This document shows positions 47,135-58,526 of a stretch of DNA of 64,000 bases, piece by piece. Position numbers and translations under genes: made by a program. The DNA comes from Cantharellus purpuraceus (Eukaryota; Basidiomycota; Agaricomycetes; Cantharellales; Hydnaceae), in the NCBI GenBank assembly GCA_025174535.1, contig JALBUN010000020.1, positions 496,001 to 560,000 of the forward strand. The letters run 5' to 3'. The notes under the pieces are model-generated. The model was not told the origin of the DNA. It saw only the letters and a list, made by a program, of their open reading frames with translations, and searched no databases. Within the stretch, counting starts at the first letter, position 1; each line of letters opens with the position of its first letter.

Positions 47135-48151
47135 CCATGCCACAATCCACCACCAACTCCAAATGTGCACAAATGGTCAAGGTGCCTGTCCCCAGCATTG
47201 ACACCATCCCTGAAGTCATTGACAAGCCAATGGGCCATATTGAGACTGCCAACAAAGAGGATGACACCCCATCCTCCCTGAATCTGATGCAAGCCATCTC
47301 CCTGCTCGCCAACAGCATCCATACCCTCCTAAGTCTCAGGTGAAGGTCACTTTCACCATGTCCTATCTCAAGAGCACTACACTGGACTACTTTGACCTAG
47401 TGCTCATGGATGACTCCAATGACCTGATATGGTCAGAGGACTACTCCAACTTCATCTCCAAACTCTAGATCAAATTTGGTCCCTACAACCCTGAGGCTGA
47501 TGCTGAGGATGAACTCAATCAACTTTGGATGAAGGAAAATCACAAGATTGCCAAGTACATCATGAGTTTCCAGCAGCTTTCTCTGAAGGTCCAATGGGGT
47601 GACACTGCACTCTGATGACAATCTTACATCAGTCTTCCATCCCACATCAAGGACAAGATATCACATGTTGGAAAGCCAGGCACCCTGATCAACCTCCAGA
47701 AGCTCACCCAATCCATCAATGCCTGTTACTGGGAACATCACTCAGAGGCCTCCCATGAAAATTCAACTAAAAAGAAGTTAGACAAATTGTTGGACAAGAA
47801 CCCCAAGTCCAACAAGGGTCTGACAAGAAGACTATCAACAACTCCAGCCAGAAATCAAACACTGGCAATGCCACCATCTCTGGTTTCAGTCAGAACAACT
47901 CTGGTTCTGGCAACAACTCCAGAGCTCATAAGAGCACTCCAGACCTCTCTAGCATGCTGGGTAAGGATGGCAAACTCACCCAGCAGGAGCACCAGTGCTG
48001 TATGGACAACAACTGTTTGGTCTGTGGAAAAGCTGGTCATCAAGCCAAGGATTGCAACAAGGCAACCTCATCCACTTTGAAAGCAAAGGCCCACTCAGCC
48101 AATGCTACAGAGGACAAATCTGATGCTAAAATGACAGACTCAAAAAAATAA
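47135..48151 (+). pseudogene. Degraded Ty3/Gypsy gag (family B, copy 2)
   Basis: Begins VKVPVPSIDTIPEVIDKPMGHI and runs through a frameshift near 47340 (missing capsid segment), KVTFTMSYLKSTTLDYF-like sequence and a Lys/Asn/Ser-rich linker, to a CCHC knuckle CLVCGKAGHQAKDC (about 48016-48057). It stops at 48151. Several stops and shifts show decay. Protease remnants follow to about 48420. Confidence 0.7.
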
Positions 48152-48640
48152 TAAACAATCCTCTAGCCTTCACATGGGACAAGGGCTGCATTGGTACTCT
48201 CCATGCAACAGATGAGGTCTGCCTGAACACATCCACTCTTTCCCATTCCAACTCCCTCACCATCCTTGTCCACTCAGACTCCAGTTCTACTCATTGTTTT
48301 CCTTGATTCCCATTTTTCTGATCTACATAAACTTTGTACATACCCCATAACTCCTATTCTGCTCTGATTATTTGATGGCACTACTAATGCTGTTATTTCA
48401 CAAGCTATAGATCTGTCTATCCATTTTTCTGTCAGAGATATAAAGATATTGGTAGTCATAGATAGCTTCACATTGCAGGTACATATAATGCCTACAAATA
48501 CACATGTAACAGCAAAAGGAGTAGATCACAATCACATTGGTGACACATTGCTATGTGTGATGTCCATCCATGTACTGTTTCAGGTGTTGCTGAGCTATAT
48601 GTACCTACTTAAAATTTCCACCACTGCAGACATATATAAC
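48152..48640 (+). other. Protease remnant of family-B copy 2; empty site of the chromovirus insertion
   Basis: Around 48325-48350 the sequence ACTTTGTACATACCCCATAACTCC corresponds to the two flanks of the chromovirus joined without it. After about 48420 it diverges from copy 1. Confidence 0.65.
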
Positions 48641-48690
48641 TCATCTGCGGTTGCCCGTCCTTCCTCAGCCGTATTCACAATATACGGACT
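48610..48690. repeat. Short repeat shared with 54469-54560 (inverse)
   Basis: CCACTGCAGACATATATAAC and CCTCAGCCGTATT...ATACGGACTGAG match the reverse complement of 54469-54560. The second part is a palindrome (CCTCAGCCGTAT/ATACGGACTGAG). Confidence 0.55.
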
Positions 48691-48714
48691 GAGCATTTAT
48701 TATTCAGATTAATA

Positions 48715-49985
48715 GGCATTGTGCACCGCCTCCCTGCAATATTGTCGCTTTTCCCGTGAGCGCTAATCGGATTATGCTTATATGGGAAGTATTCTGGGCA
48801 CTGCAGAACCCATGATCGCGCTCACTCCATTTCTAGCCTGCAGATTAACCACGGGGATATCCCATGCCTTCATGGGACGCAGTTGTGTGTCGGAAGCACG
48901 GCGGCTGTGGCAGGGAAGGATTGATGGATACCATACTCTGACGAAAGCCGAGGATTCCGGCACGTGTTATGAAAGCAGACAGGACCCCAAATGGAAATTG
49001 GTCATTCGCGGATATGGCTTCAAGCATCTGGTGGACAGCCATGAGGCCCCTTTGCAAAGACACCTGGTTATGCACGAGACTCCGAAGGGTCCACACGCAA
49101 CATAGGCCGGCATCGCTCGCACCGGAACCAACATTCCCAGAACGTAAGCTAGGGATACCGTCGGAAGTATCCATGCACCTTGTGCTAATTTTAGTCAAGC
49201 CTACCATATCCAGAGTGTATAAAGAGAGGAGCTTGAGGAACAGTACGAAGTATCTTTCCCTTGAGTAGAACTGAACATCAGAGTCAGTTCTTTATTGTAT
49301 ATCATCACTTGACGACGACTCACCAGACCATTAGCTCCACAGACATCTTTATCGATATGCGGATGAACTTCTTTATCTCCAGTGCCTCTGTGCTGCTATT
49401 CACTGGTATGGTTATGGCTCTTCCCCAGACGCAAGTGCCCACCTCTCTCTGCTGCCCTAGTGGAATGTACGTACATCTTATTGATGCGTAATTATTTTTA
49501 ATTACTGACCTCAACACATTTTCTTACGTCCAGTGGCTCAGAACTTGCAGTCTGCCATACGGGATGTCAATGCACCGACAGCAATAGCGTTGTGTGCCAG
49601 ATGAGTTTCGAATTTTGCCTCGCCAAGTGCTCTTGCAGCGAGGTCTGCATCCTCTAAACATCATCGTGTGTATTAATACAGCGTTAGCACTTTGGACGCT
49701 GACGGTCAATAATGTAAAGGCGAGAACTTGCAATTTTCAAAGCGGGAAATAAGGTGATAAAATCTGCTAGGGCGGTCTCATGATTTCCGATGATCTGGGA
49801 CATGGTGAGAGCTTGTGCACTCCTCATACACGACCTCGTGCGGTTCATCTATGCTGATGGTAATATTGTCGTGGTTGGACAGAGGGGTTGAATACCTGCT
49901 TGTGCCCTCAAGACTTTCTTACTATTACAGATACACCTATAATTTAAGGCACTTTCAACATTCCCATGCCACTATTCGCTGGCGG
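48715..49985 (+). repeat. Segmental duplication, copy B
   Basis: Inverse partner of 41330-42640. Coding exons, intron and upstream flank align well, while the downstream part is more decayed. Boundaries are approximate. Confidence 0.75.
49357..49657 (+). CDS. Small secreted 10-cysteine protein, paralogue 3
   Basis: Exons 49357-49466 (110 bases) and 49534-49657, with a 67-base GT-AG intron in the conserved phase-2 position. The product is about 77 residues. The signal peptide is nearly identical to paralogue 1 (FFISSASVLLFTGMVMA, then LPQTQVPT). Mature cysteines are CC-x10-C-x3-C-x1-C-x7-C-x6-C-x3-C-x1-C-x3-C. Against paralogue 1, changes fall mostly between cysteines and no cysteine is lost, so both copies are probably functional. 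It lies in copy B of the inverted duplication. Confidence 0.77.
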
Positions 49986-50264
49986 GACGATAGCATCTGA
50001 AAGTCCCTGAGAAGGCCACCTATGTTGTACATTCATTGTGTAAGGATAGCTGCCAGGTGCATTCAAGACGTAGTTTGAATCGTCCGTTGATGCCTTTCAC
50101 AGCATCCTCCGAAGCCCCGTCCTACATCCCCTTTGGTCAACGCTCTTCACTCCTCTTCAATAAGATACAAACCTTACAGAACATGAACATCCACCGTCCG
50201 AGGAGCTGACTATCTTTGCTGTATATCTGCTTATCCTTGCGACGGATTTTAGTTTCATCAATTC

Positions 50265-50665
50265 TTATGTGCTCCGTAAACTCGAGTAAAGTTACTGATG
50301 GTCACCTGTTATTGAAGTTGGAACAATAATAATCAGCATCATGACAAGTAAGATGAATGCAAGTGGACATGTGCCATATTACCCCAATATTCCTCTACAT
50401 TGGCTCAGAATAGTATCCAATGCCTCAATGACCCTGATACGTACAATAAATTCTTGTTTCGTTATTGCCGTATACACCTCAACAATATCCCACAACACCT
50501 TCCCATAGCCATCCACCACAGCTGCCAAGCCCTGCCCTGACCTGCCCTGCATTGATATACATAACCAATTCCTCATGCTAGATCGATTGGAAGAATGCAG
50601 ATAGAATTCCCAGCATGGGCGCTGTGTCTAGTTGTGTGCACCCCCTGAACGTCATGTCTGGCCTG
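50265..50665. repeat. Direct repeat, copy 1 (copy 2 at 52481-52890)
   Basis: Both copies begin TATRTGCTCCGTAAACTCGA, share GTGATACGT-type and CTGCCAAGCCCTGCC-type blocks and end near GCGCTGTGTC. The minus strand of both encodes similar broken peptides (LCISMQGR, DGYxKVLxxIVEVY). Confidence 0.7.
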
Positions 50666-51835
50666 TTGACGTGCTCAGGTTGCGAGCCACAAACATGATA
50701 GACCAGCGACAAGTTCTTGCAGCAGCTGCACGCCGTGCGCACGGCCAAGGATGTGGACTTGGAGAAGCGTCAAATCCATCACCTCCTTGAGAAGCGTATT
50801 TTTGCGATTGCAAGACAGTTGTGGAAATGGCCGTTCTGCTGAAGTTGAGGATGCCAAGCAGACTCTTGTGAAAGAGTGCGAAGTAACCTGAGATAAGGAA
50901 TATCACGGAGCGATTCGAAGAAGGAAATATTTGTGAATGGATTATCATCGGTGGGTGTCTGTGGAGCACCCAATGTGTCGTCGTGTTGTTCTCACCGTGT
51001 ATGACGTGTCAATCGACTCGTCCTGATCTTGATGAACTAGAGGATACCCTGGGCGCCCAGTGTCTATTTCATCGCGAAGATATGCCTCTCGCCTGAGCGC
51101 ACGCCGTCAGCATCCATTTTATATGTTAGATCAGGAGGGATGTACTCGCTGAGCGGACAGTTGGTGAGATGTATTACTTGCTTGCAGGGCGGAGTCAGAC
51201 ATGGTGGAGGGAAATGTGTGGTTACGGTTGAGCCTACCTTCCGGATTTCGTGTTCAGCTTCTCAAGATGTCATCGCCTCCTTCGTTCCCGCAACTAGCGC
51301 TAGAATGTTAGGAAGAGCACTCGCTCAACGTCAATATGTAATCATTCCATCTTTGTAATCACTGTAGTTTAGTCGGAGCAGAGATACGGAATATGAGTTT
51401 TACAAGTTGTCTCATAACCGCCACTCCGCCTATAGCCTCTGACAACATAGAACACTGGTCAAAGTGACAAGGTACTGGTCACATCACAAATACATCATGC
51501 CGTTCTCGGTCGCTTTGAGATCCACAAGATCCAGCCTCAAGCTCAATTCGATTCGAAAAGCCTCCGTACACGACGTGTTTCGTGACCACTACCATGGAGC
51601 ATGATCGTTGGATTGTCTGAGAGAACATTGACAAGTCCATTTGGGCCCATCCTCCGAGGTTCCGACAAGATCAGCGCAGGTGATCAGGGAGACACCCTCC
51701 TGAGCTGCTTTATTGACAGACGGGAGGGAGATCTTTGCAAACTGACTGAATAAATCCCAATATCTATTGTAACGTGAAGAGGGGTCATATTTGGTTGTAA
51801 ATACGACTCATCACGGTCTCTGACTCTCAATCAAT

Positions 51836-51976
51836 AGCCATGCGTCTCCGATGATATGCCAGCTCGCGCGGAAAGCACGTCTTATGTTGTCGAGTCGGAT
51901 GGCGTCAACGTTCGCTGCACCCACATCTTGGTGCACGACAACGACCGAGACTGAGTAACATATTAAAAAGCGCTTG
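51836..51976 (-). repeat. Inverted repeat arm (partner 52949-53085)
   Basis: The minus strand here and the plus strand at 52949-53085 encode related peptides (ICYSVSVVVVHQD and ICYSVSAVVVHQD, then ASWHIIGDA). The arms enclose about 1 kb including the decayed gene at 52050. Confidence 0.65.
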
Positions 51977-52049
51977 AATATGCTGTACCTGTGGTACACA
52001 TTTTTGCAATTATTGAAGCAGCGGGAAACGACCACCCGTGGTCTACCGC

Positions 52050-52398
52050 AGTCCAGGCAGATTCAATTTGGCCACTTATTCTGCGAGGCTGGCGCTACAT
52101 GTTCAGCATTAACGGCTTTGGATGAAGATGCGGGACCGAGATATGGGATATTTCTATTGAGGAGTGCCGTGCAGCTCTTCCGACCCTTGTTGAATTTGCA
52201 AGGAGAGATGAGAGCGAAGCGCGAAACCGTCTAATAGAGCTGGTCGAAAAGGTGTGAGGTAGACTTGACGAAGAAGATCCACAACGTGAATGGGATAAAA
52301 CACAACATATGCAAGACAACCCATTTTGGAAGGAGGCCCTCCCAATTCTACTCAAACAAATATCCGAGTTGCTGGATGCCTCCCAGAGAAATGTCTAA
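52050..52398 (+). pseudogene. Decayed gene of unknown family
   Basis: One plus-strand frame reads IWDISIEECRAALPTLVEFA, then RRDESEARNRLIELVEKV, stop, GRLDEEDPQREWDKTQHMQD and NPFWKEALPILLKQISELLD. It is interrupted by at least two stops. The helical, charged character suggests part of a larger protein. I do not recognise it. Confidence 0.4.
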
Positions 52399-52480
52399 TC
52401 TATTCCCATCGATACTGAGTATGGTTGGTCTATACTTACATTCGTCCTCTTACTGGTGCCTCAAGCCACTAGTTCTTTCG

Positions 52481-52890
52481 TTATATGCTCCGTAAACTCG
52501 AGTAAAGTTACTAATGGTCACCTGGTATCGAAGTTGGAACGATAATAATCAGCACGACAAAAGCGGCCCTAATGCAAGTAGACATGCGCCATATAACCCA
52601 ATACAGTGGTATCCAAATCCTCATAGACCCTGATACGTGCAACGAATACCTGTTTCTTCATCATCGCCCACCACTGACGCCATGCGGGCCACTCCGGAGC
52701 CTCCGACCCCCTTCGCACTCACATACACCTCAACAATATTCCGCAATACCTTCTCATAGCCGTCCAATATAACTGCCAAGCCCTCCCTGCCCTGCATTGA
52801 TATACATAACCGACTCGTCATGATAGATCAATTGGAGGGATTCGGATAGAATACCTAGCATGCGCGCTGTGTCGACTTGTGTGCTCTTGC
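52481..52890. repeat. Direct repeat, copy 2
   Basis: Partner of 50265-50665. It is followed by LQQLQAVRTARDDVDLVKVK-type coding sequence that continues into the inverted repeat arm at 52949. Confidence 0.7.
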
Positions 52891-53579
52891 AGCAGCTGCA
52901 AGCCGTGCGCACCGCCAGGGACGATGTGGACTTGGTGAAGGTCAAGCGCTTTGTAATATGTTACTCAGTCTCGGCCGTTGTTGTGCACCAAGATATGGAT
53001 GCAGCGGATGCTGACGCCATCCGACTCATCAACTCAAGACGAGTTTCCCGCGCGAGTTGGCATATCATCGGAGACGCACGCGAAGTGAGCTGATATTGAT
53101 AGAGCGATGCCTCTTATTTGACAACCAAATATACACTGTTACAACGTGGTGATTGCCTTCCAGGAACCGAGGGTCAAACAAAGCGTGATTGCTGTTCGAA
53201 TCTGTGTGCCATCCCTTCTGTACAATATTTGTTCCATTTCGGTACCTGCACACACTGGTGAACTCAATAACGTTAGAATCACTTGTTTAACTCGACGAGA
53301 GTGATGAACTAAGAAGGACAATCAGTGAATAGTCGACATTCTAGTCGACTGCGATAACAGGCACCGCCGAACCCCTGGGTCAATCCGGTGTCCAGTTATC
53401 TGGCGCAATATCAGTCTCTGCCACCAAGAAGCGGACACAGAGAATTCAGCGTCAGAATGCTTATATTCGAGCATGCACGACATAAATTTATAGGATGGGG
53501 ACTCAAAGACCCAATACCACGGACACTTTGTCCTCACTCACAGCATCATTTTTGTCCGCATTCGTCTCACTGGCACCGC

Positions 53580-54092
53580 GCACAGCCTCCCAATCTCAGG
53601 AGACACCCTCCACGCCGCTGTTGGATACGACCGCTTCAATATTATTGAGCTCGATCTTTCGGTAGATCTGTTTCGTCGTGGTTGTTGACCGCATTGTTCT
53701 GACAATCATACTCGCTGCTGCGCAATGGTTGCGATAGCTGGATTCGGTGATGGTACTATTGATCTGACAACTGCCTACCCGGATGGAGGCTGGAACGATG
53801 TCAAGATTGATGCAGAGATAGAAGTTACAAGAAAAATACGTGTCAAGAGGCGGGCGGCCGATCCAGAGGTTGTTGGGCCCAGTGTGGCGGAGGTGCAACG
53901 CCAAATACAGTAGTTGAATGATGATGAGTCCGAAGAGCATACATGCGGAGCGTGAAAAGTGTGCAAAGCGTGTTGCGCAGGAGCAGCAGCGGACTCTGAA
54001 GGAGCGGTAGCGAACTATTCAGGAGCATCAGTAGCAGATCGAAGAACTGCGACACACCTTGGATGCAGCTAAGGGTCGTGAGGGCCAATAGG
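53580..54092 (+). pseudogene. Decayed copy of the coiled-coil family at 58.5 and 60.3 kb
   Basis: Plus-strand frames resemble the C-terminal half of the two minus-strand genes: FGDGTIDLTTAYPDGGW (compare FGDGGIERT...GSWNGW), KRRAADPEVVGPSVAE (compare KREADPDPLGPKVAEL), then after frameshifts QIEELRHTLDAAKGREGQ and a stop. At least three stops or shifts are present. The 3' flank also matches. Confidence 0.65.
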
Positions 54093-55999
54093 TGCGTAAT
54101 TCATCTATTTTTGATGACCGTTTATTCTTACTAGTAAATGAAGGACATACATCTTTACCGTAGCGACCGAGAATATGCCCCTCTTATAGGATGAAGGAGC
54201 GCGTGCGAGGGCCGTCTGTGTTTTGAATGTATCCATGTAATAGGTCGCACACTTTCACATGCAGCTATCTGTCATTTCCACTTCAATGACATGTTGCCGA
54301 ATATGTACTTGAGTTTGTAAGTGACCTAGAATCTAGAGGATTGATACCAAAGTCCAGCTCTTGCGACTCGTTGTTCAACCCATATATCAGGTTGGTGTTG
54401 AAATATGAATAAATAGACTGTACATCATGAATATGAGTAAGAGCATGAAAAGTATGAACCAACATTCTGCACCTCAGTCCGTATATTATTGATACGGCTG
54501 AGGACGAATGGATAACTGCAGACAGGTTATATACGTCTGCAGTGGTTGAATTTTTAAATATAGAAAGAGAGAGTAATGATGATGAAATAGGGTAGCAGTG
54601 AGTATAACACGCCGTGATGTGTCATTAATATAAATACGGTCCATAGATGTCGATACGTTCCACAAATGTGGACATGGACTCACTCCACAATCCAACACTT
54701 GCAGTCTCGTTGTTCGCATGTGAGAGGCCCTAACGCAGAGGGCCTTACTCGGAGCATCTAGATCTCGAAGCCTGTTCTACTTTTTCACACGATTCATGCT
54801 CTTACACAGACCAGTCAATCTCCCTGTGTCTCCCTCTGTTCACAGTTAGCACCCAGTCGGGGTGGTTTTGGCACGGATATCTTGGCTCATAGCGCTCGGA
54901 ACATCATATAACATGTGCAGACTCTTGGGAGTTCCAATGCTATCCCAACCAAATATTCTTCAATCCTTCCGAGGGTAATTCATGACTGTCCGCGAGACAC
55001 TCTTGTGGCCCGATGATCATCGATATGAAATGCACAATGTCTAGCCCTTCCCCTGTAAATCCTCCATCCATATTTGTCGAGCTTTCCCTAGAACGAGGTT
55101 CCGCCGTCACGCCTTCATCACCATAACACGACTATGCCCCATGCTGATGCCACAGTGCAGGTACATCTCTGGTTGATCATCAGTCGGACTCTGGCCTCCT
55201 GTTTGAGGTGGGATCATTACAACCATGCTTACGCACGAATTGGTCTTTTTTTTTTTTGCCACTGAGTGTCCCCCTGCGCCAGAATCAATTCAATCATGCC
55301 TCCATCCCCAACCTATAAATAATACAGCTGCCTTTTCCTTTCGCCGGGCAGTCTCCCCATGATGGCTACTTTCACCGATGAATAAAGCGGAGGCCCTCAC
55401 TTGTATGGTCGAGAATATATTACCTTGAGACCTGGGAGCGGTGGCGCAGGGAAGGACACGGCAGAATGTACAATATATTAAGAAGACACTAGGATGGCGC
55501 TATATCCAGCTTATTCTCTTCCTCCTACAAACAGAACAACAACACCGGCACCGGTAGTCGTACGTGACAGCTGAACAACATGTGTAGAGACACCCCGAGT
55601 GGCATAGATCAACAGCACAAGCCTGACTGATACAGCACACCGCACAGCGCATCACCCTTCCCTTCCCCAATACTATGTCGACTCAAAGTATCCGCCCAAG
55701 ACGATAAAAATAGATTAATTCACCCAAACACACGCATGTATGTACGTATCCGAACAACCATGATGTAATTTTCCCAATATTGGCACGCATCACCCAAACA
55801 TCTGGGGGTAACACGCAGACTATCCTCATCTTCACCCCTGTCATCGCCCTCGAAGTTGCAGGCTAAAGCGATATGAACCCCCTCTTCTTCCATCCTTCTG
55901 CACCCGTGCCACAGCGCCAACGCGCAAACCCCCACCCCACCCCATAACATGCCTTTGTCAACGCACGCACGTCCGTCTGTACCATGCCCTATCCCGCAT
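54093..55999. other. Gene-free interval
   Basis: No gene recognised. A palindrome CCTCAGTCCGTAT/ATACGGCTGAGG lies at 54473-54502, shared with 48656-48690. A T-run is near 55245. The last part is the 3' flank of the SEC61 gene. Confidence 0.4.
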
Positions 56000-57866
56000 C
56001 TACATCAAGTCACCCAGCCCCGCAAGCTCCGGTCCACCCGATTCCTATCAAAAATAAAAAGACGTTTCTTAGCACCGCACGACAACCAGCCCACGGCACA
56101 AATAATAAATCACTCACCCGCATCCCAATCTCCCAATCTATGAAACACCACAAAACAAAACATCAGAACCAACAATCATGCGGGCTAAAACAAAAGGCTG
56201 GCCACTCACAGCTGTAAATCGTCGTCACGGCCATGAGAATCCCAGTCCCGCTCCCAAACGCGCCAATCATGTCCGCAGCGACAGAGAGCGCACCTAGGAT
56301 CGCGCCGCCCAGCGCCGCCGCTGTGGGAATAACCCGTTTGAGCTCCTTGTACATGCTCCCCTCACGGTGTCCCGCCATCACCTGCGTCACAGTCACAAAG
56401 GCATTATTAGCGTAAAACGGTAACAGGGACGTGTAAAGTCCATCGCAGGCACGTCACGCACCATCTGTTGCTCCTTCAGCTGCTTCGCAACGTCCCTCGG
56501 TCCGCTGCCAGACACTTCAATCCACGTCTTGGAGAAGAGCGCGCACGCCGAGAGCATAAACGTAATGTACACGAGCGTGTGTACGGGATCGAGGAGGGCG
56601 GCGGTCAGCGTGTGTGGGGGCGACATGTAATATGCGATACCGGAGGTGGCAGATAGTTGCGCGCTGTCCTCGAGTGGCTAGCGCAAGGTTCATCAACGTC
56701 CGGTCGTATAACATGAAAAATGCATACCTCCCAAACACCCAAAAGGCGCACAAGGAAATTGTCGGGGAAGCGGTGGCTGAGCATTTGCGAAATGATAAAT
56801 ACGTTACTCGTAAGCGCGCTCTCGAGCATGATGGGCATATTGGAGGTGTAGAACAGCTTGACGGGGTAACTCCCGCGCTGGCCGCGGAAACGGTTGCTCT
56901 TGACGGGGATTTCGATGCGGAAGCCCTGCAGATAGATGACGACGGCGAACACGAGACCGGTGGCGACGAGGTTCATTATATTGGGCAGGCGATCGCGATA
57001 AAAGGCTTCCTTGAGGGCGCGGCTCTTGTCGTTCCATGTGAAGAGGAGATGGAACAGTGCCACGATGGCGCCTTCAAACTCGGGGCCACGACCCGTGTTG
57101 ACGGTGGTCGGGCTAAAGGCTTTCCAGATGATGGACTCACAAATGTTGGTAGCAATGAAGAGGGAGATGCCGGAGCCGAGGCCATACCCCTTTTGAAGGA
57201 GCTCGTCAAGCAAGATGACGATGAGGGCGGCGGCAACGAGTTGAAGGATGAGGAGCAGACAGACACCTGCGCCAATGTCGGATGGCTGGCCGTAAAGCCC
57301 GGTGAGGACGCACACGGTGGCTTGGCCGAGCGAGATGATAAGTGCAAAGACTGGTGGTGTGCATGGTCAGAGTATGGGCTGACATGTAAAGAAGAGGCAC
57401 ACTCACGTTTTTGGGCACCACCAAAGAGAGCCCGGTCTTCTTTGAGTGCAAAGTCGACCTCGATCAGATTCGCGCCAGCGAGAAGCTGCATGATCATGCC
57501 CGACGTAACGATGGGGGTGATTCCCAGTTCCATGAGTGTGCCACGATTCGAGGCGAGGATGACCCGCATCCAGTAGAGCGGGTCGGACGAGTCGGAGGAC
57601 ATGATGCCGTAGAGAGGCACCTGGGAGCAGACGAGGAAAATAAGAAGCGTGACGGATGTCCATAGTACTTTTTGGTTGAAGGGGACCTGTGAAGCGATGT
57701 TAGAGTGTGAACGGGTGCGTGAATGCGGCGGGTGCGTGCTTTTCGTTCTGGAGAAGAGACTTCTGGCAGTATGGGCAAGAACGGGCGGACAAGGTTAAGG
57801 AATCGGACTAGACGCGCAAGGTTAAGTATACAATTCGACGCTACCAATGTTGTACTCACAGCTCAT
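56000..57866 (-). CDS. SEC61: SEC61 alpha, protein translocation channel of the ER
   Basis: Forms the ER membrane channel for secretory and membrane proteins. The start at 57866 gives a 7-base first exon (57866-57860); exon 2 begins at 57807 ([19 protein letters not shown]). Conserved blocks follow: [162 protein letters not shown], and the end YWEIGMR plus [14 protein letters not shown]. After PERK at 57751 the only donor that keeps the conserved join to VPFNQ is GC (AAA|GCACGC). Otherwise the introns are GT-AG. The gene looks intact. Confidence 0.93.
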
Positions 57867-58526
57867 GGTGGTGAGCTAGCAAAGGAGCGGGTGAGTGACA
57901 GCGTTTAGCAATAGACGTGGCGGAATTCGCCACAACAACACCAAATAATGCATCTTAGTCTAGTTGGCTCAATATCGCCACGGCCTCAACATAATGCTCA
58001 TGGTCTCTCATAAACCTCTTCAATGCACGCGATATTTTTCTTCACTCACAAAGAGACTTACATTACGCCCCGCAGAGCGACGTCGCTAATACGTCGAGTG
58101 TGAGCTAGGCTATCGGCAAGACTACCGGGCACACATGTCTGGAAATCGTGTGATGAACGTACCTGTTAGGGTAAGAACGTGCACGAATCGTGCAAAACAG
58201 TAGAACAGGTTTTTGACCTTTGGCAGCTCACACTCTTGCAAACGACGAAACAGCCAAGCATGGCATAATGATTGAATGGCGGCCAGCTTCTAGAACAATT
58301 GAATATCCATGCATCAACTGAATGAGGATAGTTGAAGTGGCTTCGATGGTCTGTATTCGACATTATGGGTATTGTTGATGAAAGGAGAAGGGAGTGTTGT
58401 AGCAAGTTAGGAAGTCAGGGAAACGGCAACTCATATACGCATTCGACAGGGTGTGTCGCTGGAATGGAAACGACATGGGTAGCAGATGGCTGCATGAACG
58501 CGACGTATTACATGGATGTATCTCAT
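57867..58526. other. Intergenic between SEC61 and the coiled-coil gene pair
   Basis: Holds the SEC61 promoter on the right side of its start. From about 58275 to 58526 it matches 59880-60250, being the 3' flank of the duplicated gene. Confidence 0.4.

Larger units (their letters stand above)
49986..52049. other. Decayed duplicated sequence, no intact gene
   Basis: Contains copy 1 of a direct repeat (about 50265-50665) and one arm of an inverted repeat (about 51836-51976). Frames are short and broken. I recognise no domain. Confidence 0.4.

Noticed and set aside
56614..57576. Plus-strand 320-codon frame over SEC61
   Set aside because: Antisense shadow; highly charged composition comes from the complement of membrane-helix codons.
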